A stretch of DNA of 64,000 bases from contig JAKGHH010000001.1 of assembly GCA_022828595.1 (NCBI GenBank), positions 122,338,999 through 122,402,998 on the forward strand. The letters run 5' to 3'. The notes under the pieces were generated by a model, which saw only the letters and a list, made by a program, of their open reading frames with translations, was not told the DNA's origin and made no database searches. Below, piece after piece: positions 46,449-57,859 of this stretch (within the stretch, counting starts at the first letter, position 1; each line of letters begins with the position of its first letter). The position numbers and the translations under genes were made by a program. The DNA is from Nelumbo lutea (lineage: Eukaryota > Streptophyta > Magnoliopsida > Proteales > Nelumbonaceae).

Positions 46449-46630
46449 GATGATCCCATATGAGTTTGGCTTCGATTAAGGCAAAGCCCGTTTGAAGAAC
46501 CTTTACAACCTTGCATTGGGAATATCTCGTTGATTATGTGCTTTGTTTCATGAGGAGATATTTCCTTGCAAAAGGCGATTGGAAAGGTGTGGGCACGAGC
46601 TTGCCTGACGGCAGACGATCTCATCCCATG
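46449..46630. repeat. MULE-type MITE copy with hairpin module
   Basis: TTTGGCTTCGATTAAGGC at the left, then CATTGGGAATATCTCG, a loop, and TGAGGAGATATTTCCTTGCA. It is related to 8441-8615 and 9650-9826. Confidence 0.5.
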
Positions 46631-46918
46631 TGTACAAAATATTAGCTTATTTATCCGTGGTTAGCTATGTAATTTGATATGCACAGCTATACAAGTAATG
46701 AATCACAAAGTCAAAAATCAAAGCTTTTACCATAATTTTTATGCCCATTTTATTAAAAATTCAAACATAGCCTTACATACAAGTTTTGGGTCAATTTAAG
46801 TTAGAGAACCCTTGGATTAGCCCAAGTTTAGCCATGTGGCCCATATCTGGGCAGTGCTAGGCCCAAACCAGGCTTACACCTATGATCTGAGGAGAAAACC
46901 TTGGCAGTTGAGAATGTT

Positions 46919-48044
46919 GAGTTCGGCTTCAATCCAACCACGTTTTGTCCGTGCACTGTTCGCGTATTCAGAGGACGCGCCGCGTGTCCGAATCGGGTGA
47001 GGTGTTGAAGCGTGCGAATGGGCCTAAACCCCGTTAGTGGTTTGGCAGACTCACGCTCTCTCCATTCCTCTCCTCTTCTGTCGTAGACTCACGCTCTCTC
47101 CTCTCCGCCCTCCGGCGACTGTAAAATCATCACCGCCGGCGACAAACAATCATCACGCTCCCTCCTTTTGGTGTTGTTTCTTCAAGAACAACTGATGTGC
47201 TCTGTTCTTCTGTGTCTTGTTCTGGCTCCACATTCTAGCTGGACATTTAGAAACTCATGCTCAAATTTACTGTGGTACTAGAAGACATCTGGGAAGTGTT
47301 TCTGCACTAGAAATGGCAAATACATACCTGTAGCTTCAGAGGATCCAAACGCTTCTCTACTGATCTATTCTCAATGGGGGGGGGCTCTTCACTGGGGTTC
47401 TAATTTTTGTGTCTCTATCTTTTGGGGATTGCTTGTTGTTCTTTGACGAATTAGTGCAGGACTGATTCTCTTTTCCCCGCACATCTTCTGAAAAAGTCGG
47501 TGAGGGATGAGCTTTCTTCGAGGGCTGTTTCCCATTCGAGGGCCGAACAGAACAATGTGCTGTTCGATCGGAAATAGGCTCAGAGGTCAACTAGGTCGAA
47601 GCCGAAGAATTGCCAAGGATAGAAGGTAGAATCCTTGCGGTGGATGTCGCCAAATTGGTATCAGCTTGTGATGAAGCCTTGACTTCAATTTTCGGGTTTC
47701 TACATGGATATGGCTTGTATAAATCTTTCGGACTCTCTGTGTTCCTCTTCGAGGATGAGATGTAGACAGCTTCCTGATAGAGACCTTGTCTGAAATTTGC
47801 ATTTTATCTTGTTTCGTTGTTCCAATTAATGCCATTCGCCGCCGGTGATAATTGTTTGTCGCTGGCGGTGATGATTTTGCAATCGCCGCCAGGCGGAGAG
47901 GAAAGAGCGTGAATCTGCGAACCACTAACGGCGTTTAAGCCCATTCTCACGCTTCAGCACCTCAACGATTCAGAGAACAGACGGCATGTCCTCGAAATGC
48001 GCAAACGTGCGCGGACAAAACGTGGCTGGACTGAAGCCGATCTC
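46919..48044. mobile_element. MULE (1126 bp) with perfect 9-bp duplication and captured exon
   Basis: GAGTTCGGCTTCAATCCAAC at the left is inverted relative to TGGACTGAAGCCGATCTC at the right, and pairing extends about 220 bp through the CGCCGGCGACAAACAATCAT region. GAGAATGTT flanks the element at 46910-46918 and 48045-48053. The interior carries an exon-like segment on the minus strand, which makes this a Pack-MULE candidate. Confidence 0.9.
47328..47880 (-). pseudogene. Captured host exon inside the MULE, family unknown
   Basis: On the minus strand a Ser/Lys/Pro-rich frame reads SSKRNTESPKDLYKPYPC, then LTSEPISDRTAHCSVRPSNG, SPTFSEDVRGKENQSC and KIRTPVKSPP. A frame change in a C-rich run follows, then IENRSVEKRLDPLKLQ ends exactly at a consensus donor, CAG/GTATGT (47328/47327). 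One TAG lies near 47590. The composition and the donor indicate a genuine exon end copied from a host gene. I do not recognise the gene. It lies wholly between the MULE arms. Confidence 0.55.
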
Positions 48045-48114
48045 GAGAATGTTCTTGGACATGATAGGTAACACGATAACCCTTTAAGTCCCATGTTTCT
48101 TTTCATTTTCAGAG

Positions 48115-49140
48115 TAAAAGACAGACTTAAACTTAAACCTCCCCTGATATTCATGGACTAAGACCTCCCTGTTATGTGACATTATTGGACAAGAATCTCC
48201 CCTCCATTAGGATTCCGTCAAAACACCACCACATGTAACCTCAAGTGTGCATTAAATAGTCCCAAAAACTTAAATTTGCCCTTTGAAGACTGGGTTAGGC
48301 TTTAATTACATGTGTGAATTTCACTGGACAAAGACCTTCGAACAAAGGCTCACTGCTGTCGGTGTTCAATTCACCATTGCGAAAGAATTTAACAAAGAAA
48401 AACTATGTGCTTTGTATCATGCTTCTCTCACCATATTCGTAGGTTTTCTTGTTTACCCTTTCTACGGCCAAAACCCTATTTATCTCCCTAGCCTGTTGTC
48501 CCTTCCATCAAGGAGTACTCTTATGACAAAAAGTTAAAAGAACTGCAAACGGAACAAAATTTCATGCTTTAATAATTTAAATCTGAAAATAAGGCCAGTA
48601 AATATCACCACCATGATTTGATACACAACCTACACATCATACCATCGCTGCACCTCTTTCTCCGCCATTTACTTGTAAAATTCAGATCAATAAAAGAATT
48701 AATACGAGATTAGGAGATGATGGAAGATCTTAGATTCTTACAGGATAAGAGACTCCAGCAGTTTAGGGAGAGAGGAACGGAAATGGGAAGGAGGCACTTC
48801 ACATTTTGATTATTTTTTTGGTAGAGCTTTACCTTTTGATTATTTTTTTGGTAGAGCTTTACCTTTTGATTTGAAGTTACACTTTGTATTGTTATTTAAA
48901 TTATGATTTTATATAAATATTTTTGCAAAGCATTATTTTATATCTTGAGTATAACCATGATGGAGACACAAATTCTCTAATTTTGTCCACCATGAATCCT
49001 GTATGGCAAACTTGTCTTTTAAATCATTCTGTTAGACGTAAGAGATAAAACGTTTCACATGGGAGATATTAGTTCACTTTAAAAATACAATGGGGTCTTA
49101 GTATTTAACATGACTATCAAGGGAGGTTTAAGTCTTTTAC
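48115..49140. mobile_element. Non-autonomous MULE-like element
   Basis: GTAAAAGACAGACTTAAACT and TTAAACCTCCCCTGATATTC at the left are inverted relative to GACTATCAAGGGAGGTTTAA and GTCTTTTAC at the right. A 27-bp duplication (ACCTTTTGATTATTTTTTTG at 48798/48831) occurs near the middle. I see no clear target duplication and no coding sequence. Confidence 0.6.
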
Positions 49141-49161
49141 ATGTCCATTCTTGCTGTTTTC

Positions 49162-50155
49162 GGTAATTTACAAAACCCCCTGTACTACGGGCTCAATGAC
49201 AAAGATCCCCCCCAGACATTACCAAAACACGTACCCCATTAAATTTTCTCTATTTTCTTTTTCCTTACCCAAAAAAATACCTTTGCTCATTTCCCGAAAA
49301 GAAAAATATCTGACCTTCTATGGTGAGATATGTTTCACAAAGGGAAATCTGACTCTCACCAGTGATTATCGCCAAGAAAAAGGAAAAAGAATCTCCGGCA
49401 AGTTCATTTGTGATGTCCTCTCTCTCTCTCTCTCTCGGCCATCCTCCCTCCCTCGACATTCTGTCTCTCCATTTTCACTTTCCAGCCATCTCTTTCTTCC
49501 TTCTCGTTCCTTCTTCCTTTTATTTATTTCTTAATTTATTTTCTTCTTCTTATTGTTTTTCCCCTATTCTCCATCATTGTAACAAACCTTCCTTGTTCAC
49601 TGTCTCCACCCGTTACCTCTGTCACTATCAAACCCAACCTCCTCTCTCTCTCTCTCTCCTTCTCTACGTCCTTTGTAGCCATGATCTTGCACCAACACCA
49701 CCACTGCTAGGAGTTGCTGCGGTGACATGCCCTACTCCTTCCCTCCTTTCTCTCTCTCTCATTCTCCTTCGTCTCTCTCTCCTCCCTTTTTTTTCTACCG
49801 ACCACGATCTTCTTCCCTCCTTTTACCTCTTCCTCTTCTAATCCCATTCCCTGTAATCAAGCCAACCAGTGTCGTCACTTTGGTCCCAAGGCAAGCACTC
49901 AAACATGAACAATACAAAGTGTTAAAAAAAGTAAGATGATTTTATAAATTAAAAAAAAAGGTAAAAATAATTAGAAAAGGGTAGAAAACTTTAAATAGTT
50001 AGATGAGAATCTTTTTTGAAGTTAATTGATAGAATGCTAACGGAGGGAGTCTTTTTCTAATGGCCAAAGTTCAGGAGGGGTCTTTGTTGTGGAATAAAAT
50101 GCAGGGGATTTTTGTCAATGGCCCCATAGTACATGGGGGTCATTGTAATTTATCA
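49162..50155. mobile_element. Non-autonomous MULE-like element with CT-rich core
   Basis: GGTAATTTACAAAACCCCCT, then ACTACGGGCTCAATGACAAA, pair with TTTGTCAATGGCCCCATAGT and GGGGGTCATTGTAATTTATC at the right. The core is a long pyrimidine-rich stretch (49414-49850) whose Ser/Leu-rich open frames are artefacts of composition. Confidence 0.65.
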
Positions 50156-50199
50156 TTTTTTTGTCAAAAGAATTTTGAACCATGGTAACAAGTCATGCC

Positions 50200-50670
50200 T
50201 AGACCTATTCATGGGTCGGGTAGCTTGACGGCCTGGCCTGGCCTGGCCCATTAATTTTTAGGCTTGGACAAAATTTCAGGCCCATGGGCTTAGGCTCAGA
50301 CTTTAAATATCACACCCGATCATTTTTCAAGCCAGGCTCAGGCTTTCTCAAATAAGCCTGCTCAACATGATTACATATAATAAAAAAATACTTATGTTAT
50401 ATACAACAAATATATATTTGTTTATTAAATTATTAATAAATATTAATTTACTATTAGAAAATACAAATTAGTTTATTCCTTTATTAAATTATTACTAAAT
50501 TAATATAATATTAGTTTATAAAAGTATACTGAAAATAAGACATTTTGTGTACAGATCGGGCTTCGGGCTTTTTATAAGGGCCGGACTCGGGCTCAAGATC
50601 TAGGCTCGTTGGTCGGGTCTGCACATTTTCTGTTGGTAAAGGGGCAAAACTCGGCCCATGAACAAGTCTA
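50200..50670. mobile_element. Non-autonomous hAT element (471 bp) with perfect 8-bp duplication
   Basis: TAGACCTATTCATGGGTCGG at the left is inverted relative to CGGCCCATGAACAAGTCTA at the right. GTCATGCC flanks it at 50192-50199 and 50671-50678. Same family as 11514-12315. Confidence 0.92.
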
Positions 50671-50783
50671 GTCATGCCCAGTTACATTTTTACAACCTAG
50701 ACTATTGGAAAGTTTTTCCAATATGAGATATAGTGGACTTGGGTGAACAATGCCTGCAAGCCCTACACTTTACAATCTTAAAT

Positions 50784-50784
<1 letters not shown>

Positions 50785-50817
<33 letters not shown>
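50785..50817 (+). repeat. (TAT)n microsatellite
   Basis: Eleven uninterrupted ATT triplets. Confidence 0.95.
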
Positions 50818-50818
<1 letters not shown>

Positions 50819-50911
50819 TTGTTATTTTATTATTAAACAAATTTGGTTGCCTGGTCATTACTTATGACATTAGCCTCATGAAATAAGAGGCATTGCCTTT
50901 ACCAAGACTTA

Positions 50912-51265
50912 GTAGGTGTTTGGCATCAATGCTGGGAACATTGCACCATTTTTTGAAAACAACGGTGCTGGGCATGTGGACTTGTAAGCAATGTTTTCAA
51001 GAAAATGGTGCTTATTTTTTGTTTGGAACCGATGTTGCCACATAGGCATTTTTATAAAACAACACTGGTTTTGTTTGATACCAGCATTGGCAGCAACGTT
51101 GCTCCAAACCACACTTTCCCGATTTCCAAGGCGTAGTCTAGAGCAACGTTTTTCTAAGAAAATGGTACCAAACAAGAGGGCATTGCTTTCAGCACCATTT
51201 TCTCTGATATGGCACTTACATTGGCACCGTTTTCTCAGAAAACGACACCGATGCCAAACACCGCC
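50912..51265. mobile_element. Tourist-like MITE, family B (354 bp)
   Basis: GTAGGTGTTTGGCATCAATG and CACCGATGCCAAACACCGCC form the inverted ends. TTA is duplicated at 50909-50911 and 51266-51268. The opposite-orientation relative is at 4181-4602. Confidence 0.88.
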
Positions 51266-51268
51266 TTA

Positions 51269-51702
51269 ACTGCATCCTAGGGTGGTAATGGAGGGTGTTA
51301 GAGTTGATAAAACATTTGTTCATTAACTTGGCACAAATGGAGGAGAGCGATTGGGTATCATATATATTTAGGCGAGTCAAATCCTCAAAGGCATAGTGTG
51401 GTGCTAGAGTCTGGAGATTATTCATATCTATATCTATATATAAAACTGCAATGTGCTGAGTTGGCACATTGTTGTGTTCTAGTTTACTTGGGAGCACACT
51501 TTGCTACCTCTAGGCTTTTTTGAGTTTTTTACAAAAAATAAGTTAAGCTTAATAACTCTAGGTCTCCATGTCACTTAAAGATTGTGTGTTTGGGTTCCTA
51601 AAGATACCTTTGGGAGCCCAAAACATCTCAATTGTTCCACTACTGTGAAACCGAACTTGCATTCCCAAGACATCTCAATAAACATCTGAACCGAATGTTT
51701 TC
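51269..51702. other. Spacer, no gene seen
   Basis: No recognised feature. Confidence 0.45.
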
Positions 51703-51710
51703 TTCCTCTT

Positions 51711-52964
51711 TAGGGCTGCCAATCTTTACCCAAACCCATTTGACCCACCCAATCCACCCTTACCCACCCAATCTATTAAGGGGTTAATATGGGTCGAGTA
51801 ACCCATTAGGGTCTATGGAAAAAGGGTCAGGGTGGGTTGGGTCGAGGGTACCCATTAGGGTCAGGATGGGTTGGGCCAAAGTCAACTTTATTTATACTCG
51901 TCAAATCTCAAAAAAATAGTAATTGAAGTGACTTAAACTCAAGCCTCCTAACACGTTCACATCTCATTACAATTCCAAACCACCATGCCACAATTCATTT
52001 TGGGATTAAAAGAGAAATAAAATAGATTTTATTAACTTTCGTGTTCACATGCAATTTCACACAAAAGCACTTTTATAAAAGTACTTTTACACGAAAGCGC
52101 TTTTATAAAAGAACTTTTATGAAAGAAATTTTACAAAAACACTTTTACACGAAAGTAGTTTTATGAAAACACATTTATGAAAGCATAAAAGCACTTTTAT
52201 AAAAGTACTTTTGTGAAAGCACTTTTACGGAAGTACTTTTACACGAAAGAAATTTTATGAAAGTACCTTTACGAAAACACTTTTATGTAAGCATAAAAGC
52301 ACTTTTTCAAAAGTACTTTTACATGAAAGCACTTTTATGAAAGTACTTTTACGAAAACACTTTTATGAAAGCATAAAAGTACTTTTGTGAAAACACTTTT
52401 ACAAAAGCACTTTTATAAAAGTTATACTTTTTTTTCATTTTTTGCTATTTTCTATAGTTTTTTGGTATTTTTCTACAATTTCTGAATTTTTTGGTTTTTT
52501 TTTTTGCATTTTTACATTTTTTTTGGTGATTTATTGCATAATTTTTGCATTTTTTTGGTTTTTTCATGCATTTTCTGGTATTTTTGCATATTTTCTGATT
52601 TTTCTACAAAATTTATGATTTTTTTTTGCAATTTTTTAGTTTTTTTTTTGCATTTTCGTGTCTATTGGTTGACCTAACTCATTTTTGTCATGTGGCAATC
52701 TTGAGAGAGATTATTCTCTCGGAAATTATTATTACAGGCATATAAGCCATTCCAACCAATTTTTGTATTTATAGGTGAGTGTAAGTGGGTTAATATGGGT
52801 GAGGGTGGCTAAGGGTCAATATGGATGGGCCAAGTGGGTCAATATGGGTGGATATTAGGGTTAGGGTGAGTTATGACCCTTTAACAAGGATTGGTGATGG
52901 GTCATGGTGGGCTGGTATTCAACCCTTACTCAACCCAACCTAACCCACGCATTTGCCACCCCTA
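51711..52964. mobile_element. hAT-like non-autonomous element (1254 bp)
   Basis: TAGGGCTGCCAATCTTTACC at the left is inverted relative to GCATTTGCCACCCCTA at the right. The 8-bp flanks TTCCTCTT and TTATTCTC match at 5 of 8. Subterminal ATGGGT/ACCCAT clusters occur at both ends (51720-51890 and 52780-52950). The middle holds the AAAAGCACTTTTAT array and a T-rich GCATTTTTT repeat (52435-52660). Confidence 0.65.
52060..52425. repeat. AAAAGCACTTTTATAAAAGTA near-palindromic array
   Basis: About 20 units of 14 to 18 bases. It is the same motif as in the MITE at 45955-46200, here inside an unrelated hAT-like element. Confidence 0.85.
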
Positions 52965-52972
52965 TTATTCTC

Positions 52973-53554
52973 AAACCCAATCTCACATCTTCTCAAAACT
53001 ATTTCAGTCATTGCAACTTTGCAAATTCTCAGCCACTGCAAGTTTGTTGAAAATTTCAAATATTTTAGCCTTTTGTTTCTACATTTGTATCTAGGTTTCG
53101 AACTTTTCAAAAGTTGCAGATTTGGTTGAACAGATTTATCTTGTTGGGCATATTCAAATTTTCTTTCAACAGGTTGCAAAATCTTCCAAGGTTGCAAGGT
53201 TGTAGAGGTTTCAAAGTTTTAACATTTTAGGTTTTAATCCAAGGTTGCAAATTGTTCCAAACATTAGGTAGAAGACCAAACTTCACTTTCTTTTGTTAAC
53301 AAACGCATAAATTTTGGAAGAACAGAAATTAAAAAAAAAAGCAAGTAAAAAGCATTAAAAAACAATGAAAATTTTGATCTGGGTCAGCATGATACCCATT
53401 TTAACGTCTGGGTGAAGAAGACAACCAAAACGGGCATAATATGGCCTATTTTCGATTGGATCCATTTCACATAAATGGGTCCATTGCTTACCATTTTAAA
53501 ACGGGCCTATTAAGACCCGTATGATAATAACTGTGTTTTGCATGGCTACAACAA

Positions 53555-53610
<56 letters not shown>

Positions 53611-54644
53611 TAAAATAATAAAAAATCAAAATAATAAAATAAAGTAAGGTTTTGCACTCTACGTATTTGCATTTGTATTCCTTCCAAACTGAGCCTTATA
53701 TGCAAACTTGCCATGAAATAAACCCCGAAATAAAGTAACCCACCCAGGCCGGTTCCAAGGTCTAGGGGTTTACCCTACTCGAACCAATCCAATGATCCAT
53801 CGTTGGTGGAACTTACCTTAGAAACAAACTTGCCATGAAATAAACCCCGAAATACTTTTGGGGATGTGAAGATTTGAACACAAGCACTCATGGTTACAAA
53901 GGCCATGGTCTCACTTGACCATTGAATTACTTTAAGTGATTTTTTGTTTTCATGTTAATATTTAAATGTATATAATAAGTATTGTAAAAGATAATATTTA
54001 CAAAATGTAAATTTAAATTATACGTTTTGAACCATATAATGATAGTTTGCATATTAAGTTACTCAATTTAATCAATAAAGATAATATTTTTAAACTATAT
54101 CACATTTATTGAAAATTGAGTTTTTAAAGAACATGTTTTCTTTTCAAGGGGAGAGTAAATAAAGAACAAGTTCCATAGGTAGACCTTGGAACCGACCCCG
54201 GAACCACTAAGGCTAGAACCAACCCTGGAATCGACCCCTATAAGGTAGATTTCAAGTTTTGCCATGGACTCAAACCAACCCCTATAGTACTAAAAGTTAT
54301 ACTAGTACTATATAAAGATACTTGTTTTTAAGGTTCAAAAAATTGATACAATATGCCCCATATCGGACATATGGTATCGTATCTTTTGGGTCCCGAAACA
54401 CCTGTAAATCATGACCCCACCCTTTTTTAATAAAAACCCCCTTTTTAACTCCCCCAAAACCAAAATTTGAAAAAAAAACTAAAAAAACAGCTAATTCTGT
54501 GTGTATCTAAGTACCGACATGTAGAGGCGTATCGATACTTTGAACCATGCTTGTTTTACATTACATGCACGTCATAAAAGTTAAATCCAAATATTAATAT
54601 CATACACTGTTCATACTTGCACACCTACATGGCATACTTTTGCA
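52973..54644. other. Spacer with repeats
   Basis: A (TAA)n microsatellite is at 53555-53608 and a family-A MITE end at 53640-53697. A 29-bp direct repeat (CAAACTTGCCATGAAATAAA and on) lies at 53703 and 53825. Inverted GGTTCCAAGGTCTAGGGG and AGACCTTGGAACCGACCCC lie at 53752 and 54181. No gene. Confidence 0.55.
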
Positions 54645-54667
54645 TTAATATATATATATATATATAT

Positions 54668-54698
<31 letters not shown>
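54645..54698 (+). repeat. (TA)n(TTTA)n compound microsatellite
   Basis: TATATATATATATATA is followed directly by about nine TTTA units. Confidence 0.95.
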
Positions 54699-54704
54699 TC
54701 AATG

Positions 54705-55075
54705 GACCAGTTTTGGGTTGAACTCCATCCAAATCAAAATCAATTTGGACGGATTGGATGGACCAATAAGACATATTGAATTTGGACGGGCCAATATGAC
54801 ATATTGGATTGAACCTGGTCCGTTCATAATGAATTTATGTTGGATTGAACCAATATCTGGTCCATTGATAGAAGATAAGAACATAAGTGTCAATAGACGA
54901 GATTTGAGTTGAAACCAATCTAAATTAATAGGAATTTGAACAGATTGGACAATCTCTGGACTGGTCCAAAATGTCCAAAATATTCGTTGGACGGGATTGG
55001 ACCAGGTCCATTTATAATGGATTTACATTGGACTGGATTGAATTGGACCAAATCCAATCCAATTCCCCTATATAT
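54705..55075 (+). repeat. Dispersed repeat D, copy 2
   Basis: Colinear with 13387-13714 over most of its length (ATATCTGGTCCATTGATA, GAATTTGAACA, TTATAATGGATTTACATTGG). Short open frames here come from the repeated GGATTGGACC motif. Confidence 0.65.
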
Positions 55076-56606
55076 AATCCTCCTCTCTCTCTCTCTCTTT
55101 TGTTTCTTGTTTGTTGATCCTCTCTATCCCTCCATTTATGTTCTCTATTCATCTCTATCTTTTCCCTCTCATCCTATTTGTGTCATTCGGTTTGGGGAAA
55201 TAAGCCATAAGCCAAATGGTAACCAATCATTTGGTATTGATTCAAATTTATGTATTCTTCTGATTGGTTAAAGTTTCTCATGTACTTTACCTTTCCTTTC
55301 CAGCTGGAGCTGGAATTTCGTTTGAAGAATTTTTAGAGCTGTAAATGTTATCCATCTGTTAATATTTAAAACAAAATTTGGTCCTAATAAGAGTGATCTA
55401 AATTTCATCAGATTATAATTGGATCAAGTGCAAGTTGGGCTTAGGTTGGGTTTAGATCAGCCCTAATCCAACATGGGGTTCTGAGTTCCCAGATCTACTT
55501 TCAACCTAGCCGAGTCAGTCCTAATCTAGGTTTTAAACCTCGAACCCTACTTTCAACCTGATCTAATCAACCCTAATCCAAGCCTACTTTCAACATGAGC
55601 CCAATAATGTTGGTTTAGTCTCGAATTGGGCCAAATCTGACTTTTCTTCCATCTTAAAATCTCATAAAATATTTCAAGTTCTCTTAATCTCTGACTTAGA
55701 GATCTACACTGAACCTTATGACCATAAACTGACATTATATTTTATTAGTATTTATTTGTTTGATGTTTTTATTGACTTTTTAATACAAAAGTAAAGAAAA
55801 AAAAGGAATATTTCAAATGATTAGTCTATTATGAATTATAATAGATCTTCTATTAAATTTCTAAAATCATGAAATTAGTAATAAAATTGGTCATCCACTA
55901 GTACCCATCCCCAGTAGTTTTATGGATTTACTAGAACTTACTTATAGTTTGTGTTTTACTTAATTGACTCAAGTTGCAGCCCTAGAGATACAAGTTATTT
56001 TCAATTCATTTTATTCATAAAATACAATATTAAAGTATTTTTTTAGTTCATTTTATTAATGATTATAATGTTTTGATAATTATTAATTTAATTTATTAGC
56101 ATTATTCAATACACGCTTATAATCTGAATTAGATTCGAATTCGAAATAAATAAGATAAATACTATCCAATTTGAATTTGAGTATAAATTAATCAAATACG
56201 GATGTGACTATATTCCATTAAATTCAATCTATCAGCAACCCTAAGAATTCCTTTGAATATTGGACTACTATAAAATATTGAAGCTCTGTTTTAAGGAAAT
56301 CAAGAAATTCCGGAATCAATGCAAAAACTTTAGTAACCTGGCACTTTTACAACTTAAATAGGTTTGAGGAGATACAGAGCTTGGAGCCAACGGGGTCGCC
56401 ATGGATGGAGACTCAACCGTACGTGCTCATTTGGCCGGCATCACTGCCCCCAATCACTCGAATTATCTATCAATTCACCAATCACCTGCAAGAAGAGTCC
56501 GGATCTGCTCTTCACAGTAGGATATGGCTGTGTGGTTTGTGTGATGAGTGCTCTCCGAGGAGTAGATTCCAATTCTTTCAAGAAATCATATTGATGCATT
56601 TTCGTG
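55076..56606. other. Spacer, no supported gene
   Basis: A CT run is at 55083-55098 and a partial repeat-E copy near 55190-55310. The open frames at 56364-56617 overlap in two frames and match nothing I know. Confidence 0.45.
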
Positions 56607-56614
56607 TTTCAGAG

Positions 56615-57851
56615 TAGAGGTGTAATTCAGGCTGTGTTGGGTTGGTACGGCACAACCTGCTTGTGGCTCGTGCAAAGTGCAGGCCATGCCATGCCATTCC
56701 GTAGGCTGAGCCAAGCTGTGCTTCCCTCTCTTAAGATACTTTGGAGGGTTGGCCTGACATGGCCCATGGCCCGAGTCCGTGTTTCGTGTTAGGCTGTGCT
56801 GTGCCGTGGGCTTAGCTCATGTTAGGTTAGGATAAGGGCCAAGCCATGGGCCTGGGCCGGGCCAAATTATTTTATTTGTTTTTTTTTTTACATTTTGATT
56901 TTTTATTTGTTTTTTGCTAAGTAAACACTAAAAACTAAAATACTTCACTTTCCTTAATTCCTTTGAGCCTTGGGACCAAATTGAAAGTATAAAAAATCTA
57001 ATAAAGAAATGAAAAAAACTTAAATACTTAACAAAATACAAAATGGACAATAAATCGAAAAAAAAATAGGAATTTTATTTCTTGAATTTGAACAATACAA
57101 TGGTCAATGGATGAATGAAATATAGAAATGGAATAAAATATAAAAAATGTAATACAATTATAAATTGAAAATAAAAAATTACATTGTTGAAAAAATAACT
57201 AATTTAAATAAAATTGAAAAAATTACAATAATTTTAAAAATTGAAAAAAATTACAATAACTGAAATGTTGAGTATACAAAAAATAAAAAATACTGGCTTC
57301 ATCATTTTTCTTCAAGTTTTATCTTCACCTACATCTTCATCTAATCATTTTCTTGATTTTCATTATCTGCTTTGCTTTAGGTGAAACATTAGGTGTAATG
57401 TCATGTCCTCCTCTTTGTCTTGTAATCTATTATTAGCATCCAATCAATCTTTAAGGTAGATGCACATCTTCAAACTTTTAAAATTCCTTATACTAAAATA
57501 AGACTCTGATGAAACTATAGACACCAGAGGGGTTAGTAGATCATGTACCATAGCGACAAGGACTGGATAACTTTTTTCATTATAAAATCTTTTATCACTC
57601 TATCTAAATACCGCTGGGTCTCCAATGACTAGTTCTTCAGTCGGGCCACGGGCCATAAGCGACATAACATGACTATGCGGTCCGTGCCAATCTAATCCAT
57701 GGACCTAAAACCCTAAACTTGGCATAACTGATAAAATCGTGCAGTACCATGGTATGGCCCACAAACCATTAGACGGGACCAGACCAGACCGACTCAAAAT
57801 AATGATAGGCCATACTTGACCATAGGTTACACGACCCGATTTACACCTCTA
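56615..57851 (-). mobile_element. hAT element (1237 bp) with transposase remnant
   Basis: TAGAGGTGTAATTCAGGCTG and GACCCGATTTACACCTCTA form the inverted ends. The 8-bp flanks TTTCAGAG (56607-56614) and TTTCATAA (57852-57859) match at 6 of 8. GGCC-rich subterminal repeats occur at both ends. The interior carries the end of a hAT transposase on the minus strand. The size is below that of autonomous hAT elements, so most of the transposase has been lost. Confidence 0.8.
57415..57630 (-). pseudogene. hAT transposase C-terminal dimerisation domain, decayed
   Basis: The minus strand reads YPVLVAMVHDLLTPLVSIVS then SESYFS, followed by LKMCIYLKD-stop-L. This matches the order of the hAT C-terminal dimerisation domain: a YPVLSxMARDxLxIPxSTVASESxFS-like stretch and a later LKDW. 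Stop codons lie at RxSDK (TAG) and LKD (TGA). This domain holds transposase subunits together. The catalytic part is not present. Confidence 0.82.
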
Positions 57852-57859
57852 TTTCATAA

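Noticed and set aside
49151..49939. Ser/Leu/Pro-rich open frames of up to 159 codons
   Set aside because: They lie in the pyrimidine-rich core of a MULE-like element. Composition alone explains them.
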